From: Phocaeicola sp.
GTDB taxonomy: Bacteria > Bacteroidota > Bacteroidia > Bacteroidales > Bacteroidaceae
NCBI GenBank assembly: GCA_020026225.1
Contig: JAHHQU010000062.1
Coordinates: 1 to 12,486, forward strand
DNA: 12,486 nt
Reading direction: 5' to 3'
Shown here: in pieces, positions 1 through 7,443 of the stretch
Layout: every line of letters starts with the position of its first letter
Position numbering within the stretch: the first letter of the stretch is position 1
Program-made: the position numbers and the translations under genes
The notes under the pieces: model-generated
The model's database searches: none
What the model saw: the letters and a program-made list of their open reading frames with translations, nothing else
What the model was told of the DNA's origin: nothing

Positions 1-78
1 GATCTCTTTGACAAAACTAAATCTCAAAATTTCAATGAACTCTTTGACCTTGATGAGCCTAATTTATTTAATTTTTAA
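1..78 (+). CDS. 3' end of an unidentified protein (partial)
   Basis: An open frame enters from the left edge and ends at TAA 76-78. It encodes a 25-residue C-terminal tail beginning DLFDKTKSQNF and ending PNLFNF, rich in Phe, Asp, Glu and Asn. The frame is consistent with a real gene end because a stem-loop lies just downstream (82-100) and the next gene converges on it. I do not recognise the family from this tail. The alternative is that this is a chance open frame, since only 25 codons are visible. Confidence 0.5.
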   Translation, partial: DLFDKTKSQNFNELFDLDEPNLFNF

Positions 79-81
79 ATC

Positions 82-109
82 GTCCCAATTTTAATGGGAC
101 ACTAGTGTC
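82..109. terminator. Stem-loop plus palindrome between convergent genes
   Basis: GTCCCA (82-87) pairs with TGGGAC (95-100) across a 7-base AT loop. The 3' foot of this stem overlaps a perfect 12-base palindrome, GACACTAGTGTC (98-109). The site lies between the plus-strand stop at 78 and the minus-strand stop at 146, where a shared bidirectional terminator would be expected. Neither side has a long T-run, although AT-rich DNA follows on the minus-strand side, so terminator strength is uncertain. Confidence 0.45.
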
Positions 110-145
110 TTTAGTTACAAAAGAAAAACTCCATCAAAACGATGA

Positions 146-1249
146 TTACTTCATCAAATCACGCAATTTTTCGATTAACTGTTCACCTCGCAAGTTACGA
201 GCAATGATTGTACCTTCCTGATCAACCAAAACAGTTGCAGGAATACTACGTACACCATACAATTTAGCACCTTCACAGTTCCAACCCTTCAAGTCTGACA
301 TATGATTCCAAGTCATCTGCAAATCTTCGATTGCGTTTTTCCATCTTTTCGCATCGCTATCCAAAGAAACGCCCACAATACCAAAACCTTTTGTATGTAA
401 TTCTTTATAAGCAGCTACAACGTTAGGCATTTCAGCACGACAAGGACCACACCAACTAGCCCAAAAATCGATCAAAGTATATTTATTTTCTTTGATAAAG
501 TCTGACAATTTAACGGTCTTACCATCTACATCCAGCATAGAGAAGTCTACAAACTTCTTACCTTCCATTGTCTTAAGAGAGTTAGCAACGTAATCTTTCA
601 AATTCAAAATGCTTTCAGAAGATGCATAAGGTTCCTGAACACCTTCAAGCAAACCACTCAACTCCTGGATTTCGAAAGAAGTTCCCATTGAAGCCAATAA
701 GTAAGCACCGAATGCATCTGCTACATGAGCTTTAGCCTGTTCAAACACAAACTTCTGCTGTTCTTTCTCCTTCTGTTCAAGAAGAGTCATCATAGAGTCA
801 CGCTGAGCCTGTGAATACTTGTCACTGTTTCTATATTCTTTATAAATAGCATTCATTTCTTCACCTTGAGTTCTATATGCCTGCATGAAAGAAACAAGAG
901 CTTCATTGTTACTAGTACCACTTACAGTACTTTTTCCTTTTTCCAAGTTAACAACCATATTACCTTTATCAAGGAAAATCTGAGTAGACAAGTTACCTAC
1001 TTCCTTGTTTGAATAGAGAAGTATCTTAGGAGTTGCAATTGTATCGGGAGTACCCTTGAACTGGAATTTACCTGCTTTAACTACAGCAGAGTCCAATTTA
1101 GCGAGACCTCTACCTTTATAAGCGTTCAAATAAACATATTCTCCATCAGCAGCACCAACTACTGTACCATCAATGGTATATCCAACATTCTCTTGACAAG
1201 CAGCCAAAGTCATTAGACCTGCAGCTGCAAACAATGCAATTTTTTTCAT
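146..1249 (-). CDS. TlpA/ResA-like thiol-disulfide oxidoreductase lipoprotein (DUF4369 + thioredoxin fold)
   Basis: The 367-residue product starts with a lipoprotein signal peptide: Lys2-Lys3, a hydrophobic run, and lipobox LAAC with the lipidated Cys at 18. The mature protein should be anchored in the envelope facing the periplasm. Residues about 24-115 resemble the beta-rich DUF4369 domain that often precedes thioredoxin domains in Bacteroidota. Residues about 125-225 are helical and charged. Residues about 232-367 form an AhpC/TSA-TlpA-like thioredoxin domain with catalytic WCGPC (Cys267, Cys270) and the cis-proline loop SIPATV (Pro337). By family, it would reduce or exchange disulfides in envelope proteins, possibly during cytochrome maturation or redox stress; its substrate is unknown. 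It lies 45 bases after the membrane-protein gene on the same strand, so readthrough is possible, but it also has a candidate promoter of its own (1281-1288). The start is supported by the signal peptide. Confidence 0.9.
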   Translation of the reverse strand: MKKIALFAAAGLMTLAACQENVGYTIDGTVVGAADGEYVYLNAYKGRGLAKLDSAVVKAGKFQFKGTPDTIATPKILLYSNKEVGNLSTQIFLDKGNMVVNLEKGKSTVSGTSNNEALVSFMQAYRTQGEEMNAIYKEYRNSDKYSQAQRDSMMTLLEQKEKEQQKFVFEQAKAHVADAFGAYLLASMGTSFEIQELSGLLEGVQEPYASSESILNLKDYVANSLKTMEGKKFVDFSMLDVDGKTVKLSDFIKENKYTLIDFWASWCGPCRAEMPNVVAAYKELHTKGFGIVGVSLDSDAKRWKNAIEDLQMTWNHMSDLKGWNCEGAKLYGVRSIPATVLVDQEGTIIARNLRGEQLIEKLRDLMK

Positions 1250-1280
1250 GATTGATTTTATGTTTTTAATATAACAATCG

Positions 1281-1302
1281 CAAATGTACGCTAATTAACG
1301 TA
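1281..1302 (-). promoter_or_regulatory. Candidate -7 box and overlapping near-palindrome upstream of the TlpA-like gene
   Basis: On the minus strand TACATTTG (1281-1288) matches the Bacteroidota -7 consensus TAnnTTTG exactly, 31 bases before the ATG at 1249. No good -33 TTTG is found at the expected distance. The near-palindrome TACGCTAATTAACGTA (1287-1302, one mismatched pair) touches the -7 box on its upstream side and contains the stop codon of the preceding gene. It lies in the spacer, where a repressor could bind. The promoter assignment is by consensus; the operator role is inference. Confidence 0.45.
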
Positions 1303-2005
1303 ATAACGTATACCTTTTAATGAAAAAAAACAAAGAAATACACGATAATACATATAAAGTATTAGTTACTTCATCTGAAATGCCCCAATATGTAAGAAGA
1401 CGGCTGTATTCAAGAGCAGAAAAGAATTGGACAACAAAAAACAAGCAGACGAAATATTCAGCAAATAAAGCCAAAAGATAAGCCATTCCTCTAAACACAT
1501 CCTTATCTTTTCTATAATTATCCACCGCAAAGCCATATACAATTCCTGTGATACCAAGGCCAAAAGACAAGATACAAAGCAAGCCATCTGCAATCGGAGA
1601 ACTTTCCAAAGTCCCCGTCACACTACGGACAATACCCCATGCTCCCCATGCTCCGAAAGCCCAGATACAACCATAAGAGCCGAAGACCAGTCCAGATAAT
1701 GCCAAGGCGCGTTTTTGCTTACGAGACAATTTTCTGCCACGAGAAACCAGACGTCGAAAAGCATCCGCCAGACCTGAATGCACGAAAAGTCCACAACCGA
1801 AAAAAAGGATACACACAACGGACAAAGCGGGTGACTGCATATAATTATCTTCGGCATATCGTAATATCCATCGAACGCCATCGGCACTCAAAAGATTCTG
1901 TACCCCCAACCATCCAAAACTACTTCCTACCCATGAACAAATGACTACGCCCAAAGAAAGCAAGAAAAAGAAAGTGGCAGGATGCACATATGACTTATTC
2001 TTCAT
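1295..2005 (-). CDS. Short AbgT-like membrane protein (N-terminal half only)
   Basis: I place the start at ATG 2003-2005 (236 residues, MKNKSYVHPATFFF). The frame is open up to an ATG at 2050, but that start would overlap the response regulator by 56 bases rather than 11. About six membrane segments are visible, near residues 10-29, 58-78, 101-127, 138-162, 174-197 and 212-229, with a basic cytoplasmic-type loop at 84-99. HPATFFF followed by NLLSADGVRWIL recalls the N-terminal region of AbgT-family p-aminobenzoyl-glutamate transporters. Those are about 500 residues long, so this protein has roughly half and lacks the second part of the transport core. It follows a kinase-like gene and a regulator gene with overlap, suggesting co-expression and perhaps a sensing or accessory role. 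It could instead be an unrelated membrane protein with chance similarity; the AbgT link is from memory of the family. Confidence 0.65.
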   Translation of the reverse strand: MKNKSYVHPATFFFLLSLGVVICSWVGSSFGWLGVQNLLSADGVRWILRYAEDNYMQSPALSVVCILFFGCGLFVHSGLADAFRRLVSRGRKLSRKQKRALALSGLVFGSYGCIWAFGAWGAWGIVRSVTGTLESSPIADGLLCILSFGLGITGIVYGFAVDNYRKDKDVFRGMAYLLALFAEYFVCLFFVVQFFSALEYSRLLTYWGISDEVTNTLYVLSCISLFFFIKRYTLLR

Positions 2006-2717
2006 CCGGTTCAAGATTATCAATATCCAATATACGAAGTTCAAAAGCACGAGTTACCAAACGACAAGCATTCACTCCCACTCGTTCATCAGAACGAAAA
2101 AGTCGATTAACCAACTCATTCTGTCGTTTTTCAATGGATTTTATCCCAAAAGGCATCGCTTTCAGATTCGTAATCATCTCTTTTGTATATCCCAAAGCCA
2201 AGTGCCGCAACAAACGCTCATCGTATTCATCAATATCATAATTGATAACCGCTTCCTGACGACGCTGCTCTACAGCTACAGATTGTTTGAAACGTTCTAC
2301 AATCTTTTCCAAAATAGGATAATTAAACACCAATTTCTTCCCTTCCATTACAGCCTGAACGTCAATGGCTGTCAAGAGTTCACCTGTTTTCAATATAATG
2401 CCATCCGCTCCAGCATTCAAGGCATCCACCCAAAGTTTCTCGTTCAAGACCTCACCGGTAAAAATCAAGACTTTCAATGCGGGATATTCCCGATGAAGAC
2501 GAGCGCAGATTTCCACCCCAATGGTAGTGGAACCTCCTAATCCTAAATCCAACAAGACCAAATCGGGCATGTCAACTTTCAGCAAAGGCCAAAACTCTGC
2601 CTCTGTCATAGCGGTCCCTATCACTTCCGCATTAGGTATTTCGTGACGGAAGATTTCTTCCGTTCCTTTCAATTCAAGTTTTACATCTTCTACAATAATT
2701 ACTTTCACCTTATTCAT
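1995..2717 (-). CDS. Two-component response regulator, receiver domain plus divergent C-terminal domain
   Basis: This is a 240-residue protein. Residues about 3-120 are a CheY-like receiver with all the key positions: acidic pair Glu10-Asp11, phosphoacceptor Asp57 in VLLDLG, Thr87 in LIFTGE and Lys110 in IILKTG. Residues 121-160 form a linker with charged helices. Residues about 166-208 (LLRHLALGYTKEMITNLKAM, then KSIEKRQNELVNRLF) look like a LuxR/NarL-type helix-turn-helix in which the usual conserved Glu and Lys-Thr-Val residues are only partly kept. It probably binds DNA when phosphorylated, but the C-terminal family is less certain than the receiver. The gene starts 27 bases after the double kinase-like gene and overlaps the membrane-protein gene by 11 bases at its end, so the kinase-like protein is its likely partner. 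Confidence 0.88.
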   Translation of the reverse strand: MNKVKVIIVEDVKLELKGTEEIFRHEIPNAEVIGTAMTEAEFWPLLKVDMPDLVLLDLGLGGSTTIGVEICARLHREYPALKVLIFTGEVLNEKLWVDALNAGADGIILKTGELLTAIDVQAVMEGKKLVFNYPILEKIVERFKQSVAVEQRRQEAVINYDIDEYDERLLRHLALGYTKEMITNLKAMPFGIKSIEKRQNELVNRLFRSDERVGVNACRLVTRAFELRILDIDNLEPDEE

Positions 2718-2744
2718 AGTGCATTAATTTAGTTTCTTCATCAT

Positions 2745-5700
2745 TTATATAGGCCTACGCGCAGGAATCGTGAACCATACCGAAAAACCTTCTCCTTCAG
2801 GAAGCGGACAAGCATTGATTCTACAACCTCTTCGTCCTGAGAATTCATCGTGTTCACGAATAATCTGTTTACAAACCAAGTACTTCGTTCCCTTGACTGA
2901 AACCCCATCGCTCGTTGATACGACTTGAACGTGGTCGGGATAAAACAATTGGTTCAATTTTTCTTGATTATAGGTCCGTCTGAAATCAATAAAATCTACA
3001 CGCACGAAACCATCTTCCAGCCCGAACTTTAAAAGTAGATTTCCAGAGAGTTCGTATGAAACGGCCTCATCCAAAAGATTCTCCAACAAGAAACAAAGTA
3101 GTATTTCATCTCCTATCAATGTGACGTCGGACTGCTCAACATCCAATTCAAGAGAAATCGCCCATCTGCGCATTATCTTCTTTAAATATTTTTGTGCATG
3201 AACCGCCAACACTCCAGCTTGTATAAAAGAACGCCGGAAGGTCACTTCATCCAACTGTCTTGCGGCACAAGAGGACAATATCGTAAATATATCCTTGTAA
3301 TAGCTGACCAATTCAGACATATCATCCAACAGTTGTTTTTCCTCCGAATCCACTTGGTCGACGGAAGCAACCATTCGTTCCACTATCTGACGAATACGAT
3401 TCGGATAATAAATTGTTTCATGTTTGATGGTCGACAAACAATTATCAAGCACCAAGTTCTGTACGTGCAACATATTCTCCTCATACAATGCTCGTCTGGC
3501 CTCATCTTGAGCTAATTCGATATCGTGGTATTTTCTTTCCACCTGTACGATGGAATTATAAAGAACCACCGCCAAATAACCAGCAATGAGATTCACCAGC
3601 AACCGATCTTCCTCGTGCAAAGAAGGCAAAGTCCAATTAAGAGCCAGAACGCCAACATTGTGATTCTCTCCACCGGCATGCACCTGCAAAGGAATACAAT
3701 ACCAAGCACTGTCATTTCCTTCTTCCTGTCGTTCATAACACCATCGTATCTTGTCCAACAATAAATCATCATCTATCGGCTGATAAAAAGAATGACACAA
3801 TCCATCAACTCCTTCTTCCTTGACGGCTAAAACTAGATTCTCTATGGGAACCAATTCATTCAATTCATTGAATATTCCTTCCACTAACCCTTGTCGGACT
3901 TCCCCAAACTTTTGTCCCGAATTGGCTGTGGCCGAAAATGCGGCCCGATTAATGGTAAAGACTTGTTCCAAATTATACCAATAGTGCAGACGACGACGCC
4001 AGTACAAGATGTAATAAGCCACCAAACAACCTAACACCAAGAAGATGAACAAAGTCAAAGCAACCGATTTGTTCGTAGCCGAACGCTGCATTTTCACACA
4101 GAATCCTTCCAAAGACTTGTCCTCACTCACTTGTCTGTATAAAGAAGTATAAGCCAAATTATTATAGTCATACTGATCAAAATCCTTGACGGCCAGACAC
4201 GCAACCGCTATCTCGTTTCTTACATCCAACAAAATGAAATAATCTGTATCAAAACCTCTAGCCAACCAATCCAACTCGGCAGGAGTACCCTCTCCCTGCC
4301 TGACCAACAAAGGAACTTTTACTGATGAATATTTAAGGTAATGAGCATTCATATAGAACAACACACTGTCAGACAAATTGAGAGCACGCAGATAGTGATG
4401 TTTGACATTGCATTCATATACCCGATTCGCAAAATCATTTGCAATAGCCAATAGGCTATCGTATTCAGAAACGACCAACTGTTCCTCAGCTGTCTGAGAC
4501 AAAGCAACTGAATCCGAAACTTCTTCCCGTTCTATATCCGGCTGACAAGAGACGAGTCCTCCTCCTGCCATAAGAAGATACAAAGGAAGAAGCAAAACGC
4601 TGAGCGTTCTACGCACCCCTTTAGGTAAACGAAAATAGAACCGACTTCCCACTCCCAACTTACTTTCTATACTGAACAGACAAACATTAAAGAGCGGATT
4701 CGTTTTTTTATACTTATCAATAATCCCCTTACAATTCATCAAGCCGAAGCCATGTCCTTTCTGTTTTTGGAGTTCATCAACATTTTGAGCAGTTTCCATC
4801 CCGATACTGCCTGAATCATATACCTTCTCTGACAAAATTCGACTTACATCTTTTTCTGAGAGACCAGGACCATTATCTATTACCGACACTTCCACGTATG
4901 TATCCGTTTCTTTTGCTGACACACACACATGACCACCCTTCGGAGTATACTTTCTAGCATTCTCGGTCAACGTATTTATCATAAACAACGTCAGTGCCTT
5001 ATCCGCCTTAACTACAGCCTCAGTTTCATGAACGTCCAAACTTTGTCCCTTCATCTCGAATGTATGTCGACCTTTTACAATAACCCGGAATAATTCGTTG
5101 AGTGCAAAATTCTCCACATTCAAGCTCAATTCCCCTTGACGCATCTTAATCCATTGAGCCAAGATATCATTGTATTCATTAATTTTAAGTAAAAGCTCAC
5201 TAATGTATTTCAGTTTGCCTCGCTTGACAGACTCCTCACGAGCAAATTCTGCAGAACACAATTTATGCACCTCATTCACCACACGATCAATATAAGGTAC
5301 AATACCCATCACGATAGCCAAACAGGTCTTCTTGACTTCATTCTGACGTTTATTCTCCACCAAGTGTTGACGATGAACATACTTTTCCTTTTCCAAACGA
5401 ATACGTTCATCCGACAAAGAGACCAAATTCAAACCATTTTCCAGCGTCCAAGCCAAATATGGAAGGATCAATTGAACCAATGAACGTTCTTCCTTATTCA
5501 TCGGTTCCATAGGAAGAAGCCATAAAACTCCTACAGGAAGCTCTTTCCCAGGAGCCGTCAGTTCAAAGCGTTTTCCTCTATTTTCTTCCACCCAATCAGG
5601 CTTGTCCACTTCTTCTTCATTCCAAGAAATCCAATAAGCACTGGCATGAACCAAAGACAAGAAATCGTCTCCTACCGTTTCACGAATGACCTCTGACACC

Positions 5701-7199
5701 TCATCACGGTCAACAGCCTGAGGTGGTACAGCAGCCGTAATCTTGCGACAGACATCAAGCACTTTACGCAATTCATCTAAATATCCTGAATACCTTTTCC
5801 GCCAAAATCTATTCAGCCAAACAAATAAGGCAACCAGAACAACAAAACCGAGACCGACAAGCAATAGAAGCAAATTCAACTGATGTGATTCTTGTTCCAA
5901 AGCCACATAACGACTTTCCAACTCTTTATCTTGACGAGTATAATCCAATATATCCAGATAAATATTCCGATTATAATCCGATTCCTTCTTCATCCCCATG
6001 GCCGAATAAGTACGGCTCAACTGTTCTCTCAACCGAGCCACCCATTCCGGTACAGTCATGATGCCCTCATCATTAATCCATCTGAGTTCTAAAGAATAAG
6101 GAATATCTCCACGATACGCCTGCAGACGTTCCAGTGTATCATTACAATGATAAAATTCCCGATGATGCAAGTTGACATATTCCAAAGCTCGCTTCAAATT
6201 CGGCAAAGCCTGTTGCGGCTTGCCTATATGATTGTAATAGGTAGCAATGGTACGATAAGTTCCCGATATTTGATACCAGTCTCCATAACGCTTAAACAAC
6301 TTCAAAGCCTGATTTGCCAACATGAGCGGCAAGCTATCCACTGCCACTTCTTGCGGGTTGATGATATGAAACCACCCCATCCGCTGCGATAAAATCAGAT
6401 TACGGTTAGCCTTCACATTTAGGAGTTCAGCCATTCCCTGCAAAGCATTTGCTTCAAAATACGTATACTGCTTCTTATGAGCCGTTTCTAAGCATTCCAA
6501 CAAAAAGCCAAATTCGCCCAGAACTCTTTCTTCTCGGGTTGCTGCTTCATACATTCCCCCCGACCCTCTCATATACATATAATAGAGCCATTGGGCTGTA
6601 TCTCCTAAAACGGTCTGATGAGGGACAGCATCAATAGATTCAATAGACTCCCTTTCTTGCTGGAGATAATAATAATAAATGCCAGAAACAATATAAAATT
6701 CAGATAATGCATAGTTATAGCGACTTCCTAAGGCAGAATCAGCCAAGACCGTATAATCAGAACCGATACGCTTCATTCTGCGAAGTGCTTCATTACGATA
6801 ATCAAAGAAATTCTTGTTGAGAGAAACCCTTTGGCAGATTTTCATCAGTCCCACATCGGCCACCAGACATTCAATTTCGTTAGTCGACTTATCCAACACA
6901 GTCTGATAGTACTCTATCGCCTTTTCAAAATCCATTCGCATAAAGGCACAAAAGCCTAAGTTATTCAATGACTGAGCATAAATGGTAGGATCATTCTCTC
7001 CCAATCGAAAGGCCTCCTCAGCAGCCTGAGTAGAAAGGTGTAAATCCTTATATTGATAAGCAAAAGAAACTCGATTCAATGAATCCGCTTTTCTGGCAAG
7101 AACAGTTCTATCCCCTCCCTTACCACAAGAGAAGAAAAGGGAACACACCCATATCAGTAAGACACCAAACGAAAAAAGACGACTTATCTTATTCATCAT
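2745..7199 (-). CDS. Tandem double sensor histidine kinase-like protein with complementary half-kinases
   Basis: The 1484-residue protein carries two sensor-membrane-kinase modules in one frame. Module 1 has an N-terminal signal or anchor with Cys25, a TPR-like periplasmic sensor (about 30-435), a membrane helix (441-463), a GAF-like region (about 475-590) and a kinase core. In that core the H-box position reads CLAIVMGIVPYIDR (626-639) with no His, while the ATPase motifs are complete: N-box around Asn747, DNGPGL (775-780) and GHGFGL (815-820). Module 2 starts with a membrane segment resembling a lipoprotein signal (864-885, LVSC), then a short periplasmic part, a membrane helix (about 1046-1066), a GAF-like region and an H-box with IKHETIYYP (His1260). 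Its ATPase has lost the N-box Asn (Glu1378), the G1 glycines (DFRRT from 1405) and two of three G2 glycines. I believe the sensor parts correspond to Pfam DUF5112/DUF5113, from memory. It is the first gene of an operon with a response regulator. The start is MM at 7199 or 7196. Confidence 0.88.
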   Translation of the reverse strand: MMNKISRLFSFGVLLIWVCSLFFSCGKGGDRTVLARKADSLNRVSFAYQYKDLHLSTQAAEEAFRLGENDPTIYAQSLNNLGFCAFMRMDFEKAIEYYQTVLDKSTNEIECLVADVGLMKICQRVSLNKNFFDYRNEALRRMKRIGSDYTVLADSALGSRYNYALSEFYIVSGIYYYYLQQERESIESIDAVPHQTVLGDTAQWLYYMYMRGSGGMYEAATREERVLGEFGFLLECLETAHKKQYTYFEANALQGMAELLNVKANRNLILSQRMGWFHIINPQEVAVDSLPLMLANQALKLFKRYGDWYQISGTYRTIATYYNHIGKPQQALPNLKRALEYVNLHHREFYHCNDTLERLQAYRGDIPYSLELRWINDEGIMTVPEWVARLREQLSRTYSAMGMKKESDYNRNIYLDILDYTRQDKELESRYVALEQESHQLNLLLLLVGLGFVVLVALFVWLNRFWRKRYSGYLDELRKVLDVCRKITAAVPPQAVDRDEVSEVIRETVGDDFLSLVHASAYWISWNEEEVDKPDWVEENRGKRFELTAPGKELPVGVLWLLPMEPMNKEERSLVQLILPYLAWTLENGLNLVSLSDERIRLEKEKYVHRQHLVENKRQNEVKKTCLAIVMGIVPYIDRVVNEVHKLCSAEFAREESVKRGKLKYISELLLKINEYNDILAQWIKMRQGELSLNVENFALNELFRVIVKGRHTFEMKGQSLDVHETEAVVKADKALTLFMINTLTENARKYTPKGGHVCVSAKETDTYVEVSVIDNGPGLSEKDVSRILSEKVYDSGSIGMETAQNVDELQKQKGHGFGLMNCKGIIDKYKKTNPLFNVCLFSIESKLGVGSRFYFRLPKGVRRTLSVLLLPLYLLMAGGGLVSCQPDIEREEVSDSVALSQTAEEQLVVSEYDSLLAIANDFANRVYECNVKHHYLRALNLSDSVLFYMNAHYLKYSSVKVPLLVRQGEGTPAELDWLARGFDTDYFILLDVRNEIAVACLAVKDFDQYDYNNLAYTSLYRQVSEDKSLEGFCVKMQRSATNKSVALTLFIFLVLGCLVAYYILYWRRRLHYWYNLEQVFTINRAAFSATANSGQKFGEVRQGLVEGIFNELNELVPIENLVLAVKEEGVDGLCHSFYQPIDDDLLLDKIRWCYERQEEGNDSAWYCIPLQVHAGGENHNVGVLALNWTLPSLHEEDRLLVNLIAGYLAVVLYNSIVQVERKYHDIELAQDEARRALYEENMLHVQNLVLDNCLSTIKHETIYYPNRIRQIVERMVASVDQVDSEEKQLLDDMSELVSYYKDIFTILSSCAARQLDEVTFRRSFIQAGVLAVHAQKYLKKIMRRWAISLELDVEQSDVTLIGDEILLCFLLENLLDEAVSYELSGNLLLKFGLEDGFVRVDFIDFRRTYNQEKLNQLFYPDHVQVVSTSDGVSVKGTKYLVCKQIIREHDEFSGRRGCRINACPLPEGEGFSVWFTIPARRPI

Positions 7200-7224
7200 T
7201 CATTGAAAACAATTCTTTAGTCAT
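7189..7224 (-). other. Possible 11-residue upstream ORF overlapping the kinase start
   Basis: ATG at 7222-7224 opens a frame encoding MTKELFSMNDE that stops at TAA 7189-7191. It overlaps the first 11 bases of the double-kinase gene in another frame. If translated, it could couple or limit initiation of the large protein. A chance ORF of this length is common, so this is only a candidate. Confidence 0.2.
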
Positions 7225-7324
7225 CGCAAAAATCCCCAATTTCTAAAGATTTTATACGACAAATCACGTTTCTACTCCCGATCGGCTCACTCAAAAACTC
7301 AAAGAAGAACCAATCCACATTCTA

Positions 7325-7332
7325 CAAATGTA
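7325..7332 (-). promoter_or_regulatory. Candidate -7 box for the sensor-kinase operon
   Basis: Minus-strand TACATTTG matches the Bacteroidota -7 consensus TAnnTTTG exactly. It lies downstream of the hairpin that ends the preceding transcription unit, and predicts a leader of about 120 bases before the ATG at 7199. The nearest TTG that could serve as -33 (7356-7358) is 23 bases away, longer than usual. The leader contains an 8-base palindrome CCGATCGG (7278-7285). Confidence 0.5.
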
Positions 7333-7373
7333 CAAAAAATCCCTATACTCCCCACCAATAGTCATGAAAATAA

Positions 7374-7417
7374 AAAGGTTGCATCAATCCCAAAAACGAT
7401 GGATTGATACAACCTTT
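7374..7417 (-). terminator. Strong hairpin terminator after the histone-like gene
   Basis: Arms 7374-7390 and 7401-7417 form a 17-bp stem with only one non-Watson-Crick pair (a G-T wobble on the minus-strand transcript) and a 10-base loop. On the minus strand it begins 26 bases after the histone-like stop codon and is followed by TTATTTT, as expected for an intrinsic terminator. It separates the histone-like gene from the kinase operon downstream. Confidence 0.88.
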
Positions 7418-7443
7418 ATTTTCTTAACAGCACCTTTCAGGCT

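Noticed and set aside
1366..1944. Open frames on both strands inside the membrane-protein gene
   Set aside because: They overlap the better-supported gene, show no family features and have compositions typical of shadow frames.
1941..2540. 199-codon plus-strand open frame opposite the response regulator
   Set aside because: The receiver and its phosphorylation residues on the minus strand are unmistakable; the plus-strand product has no recognisable domain.
2718..2744. Six-codon ORF between the kinase and regulator genes
   Set aside because: A 27-base gap with ATGATG is within chance expectation and nothing supports translation.
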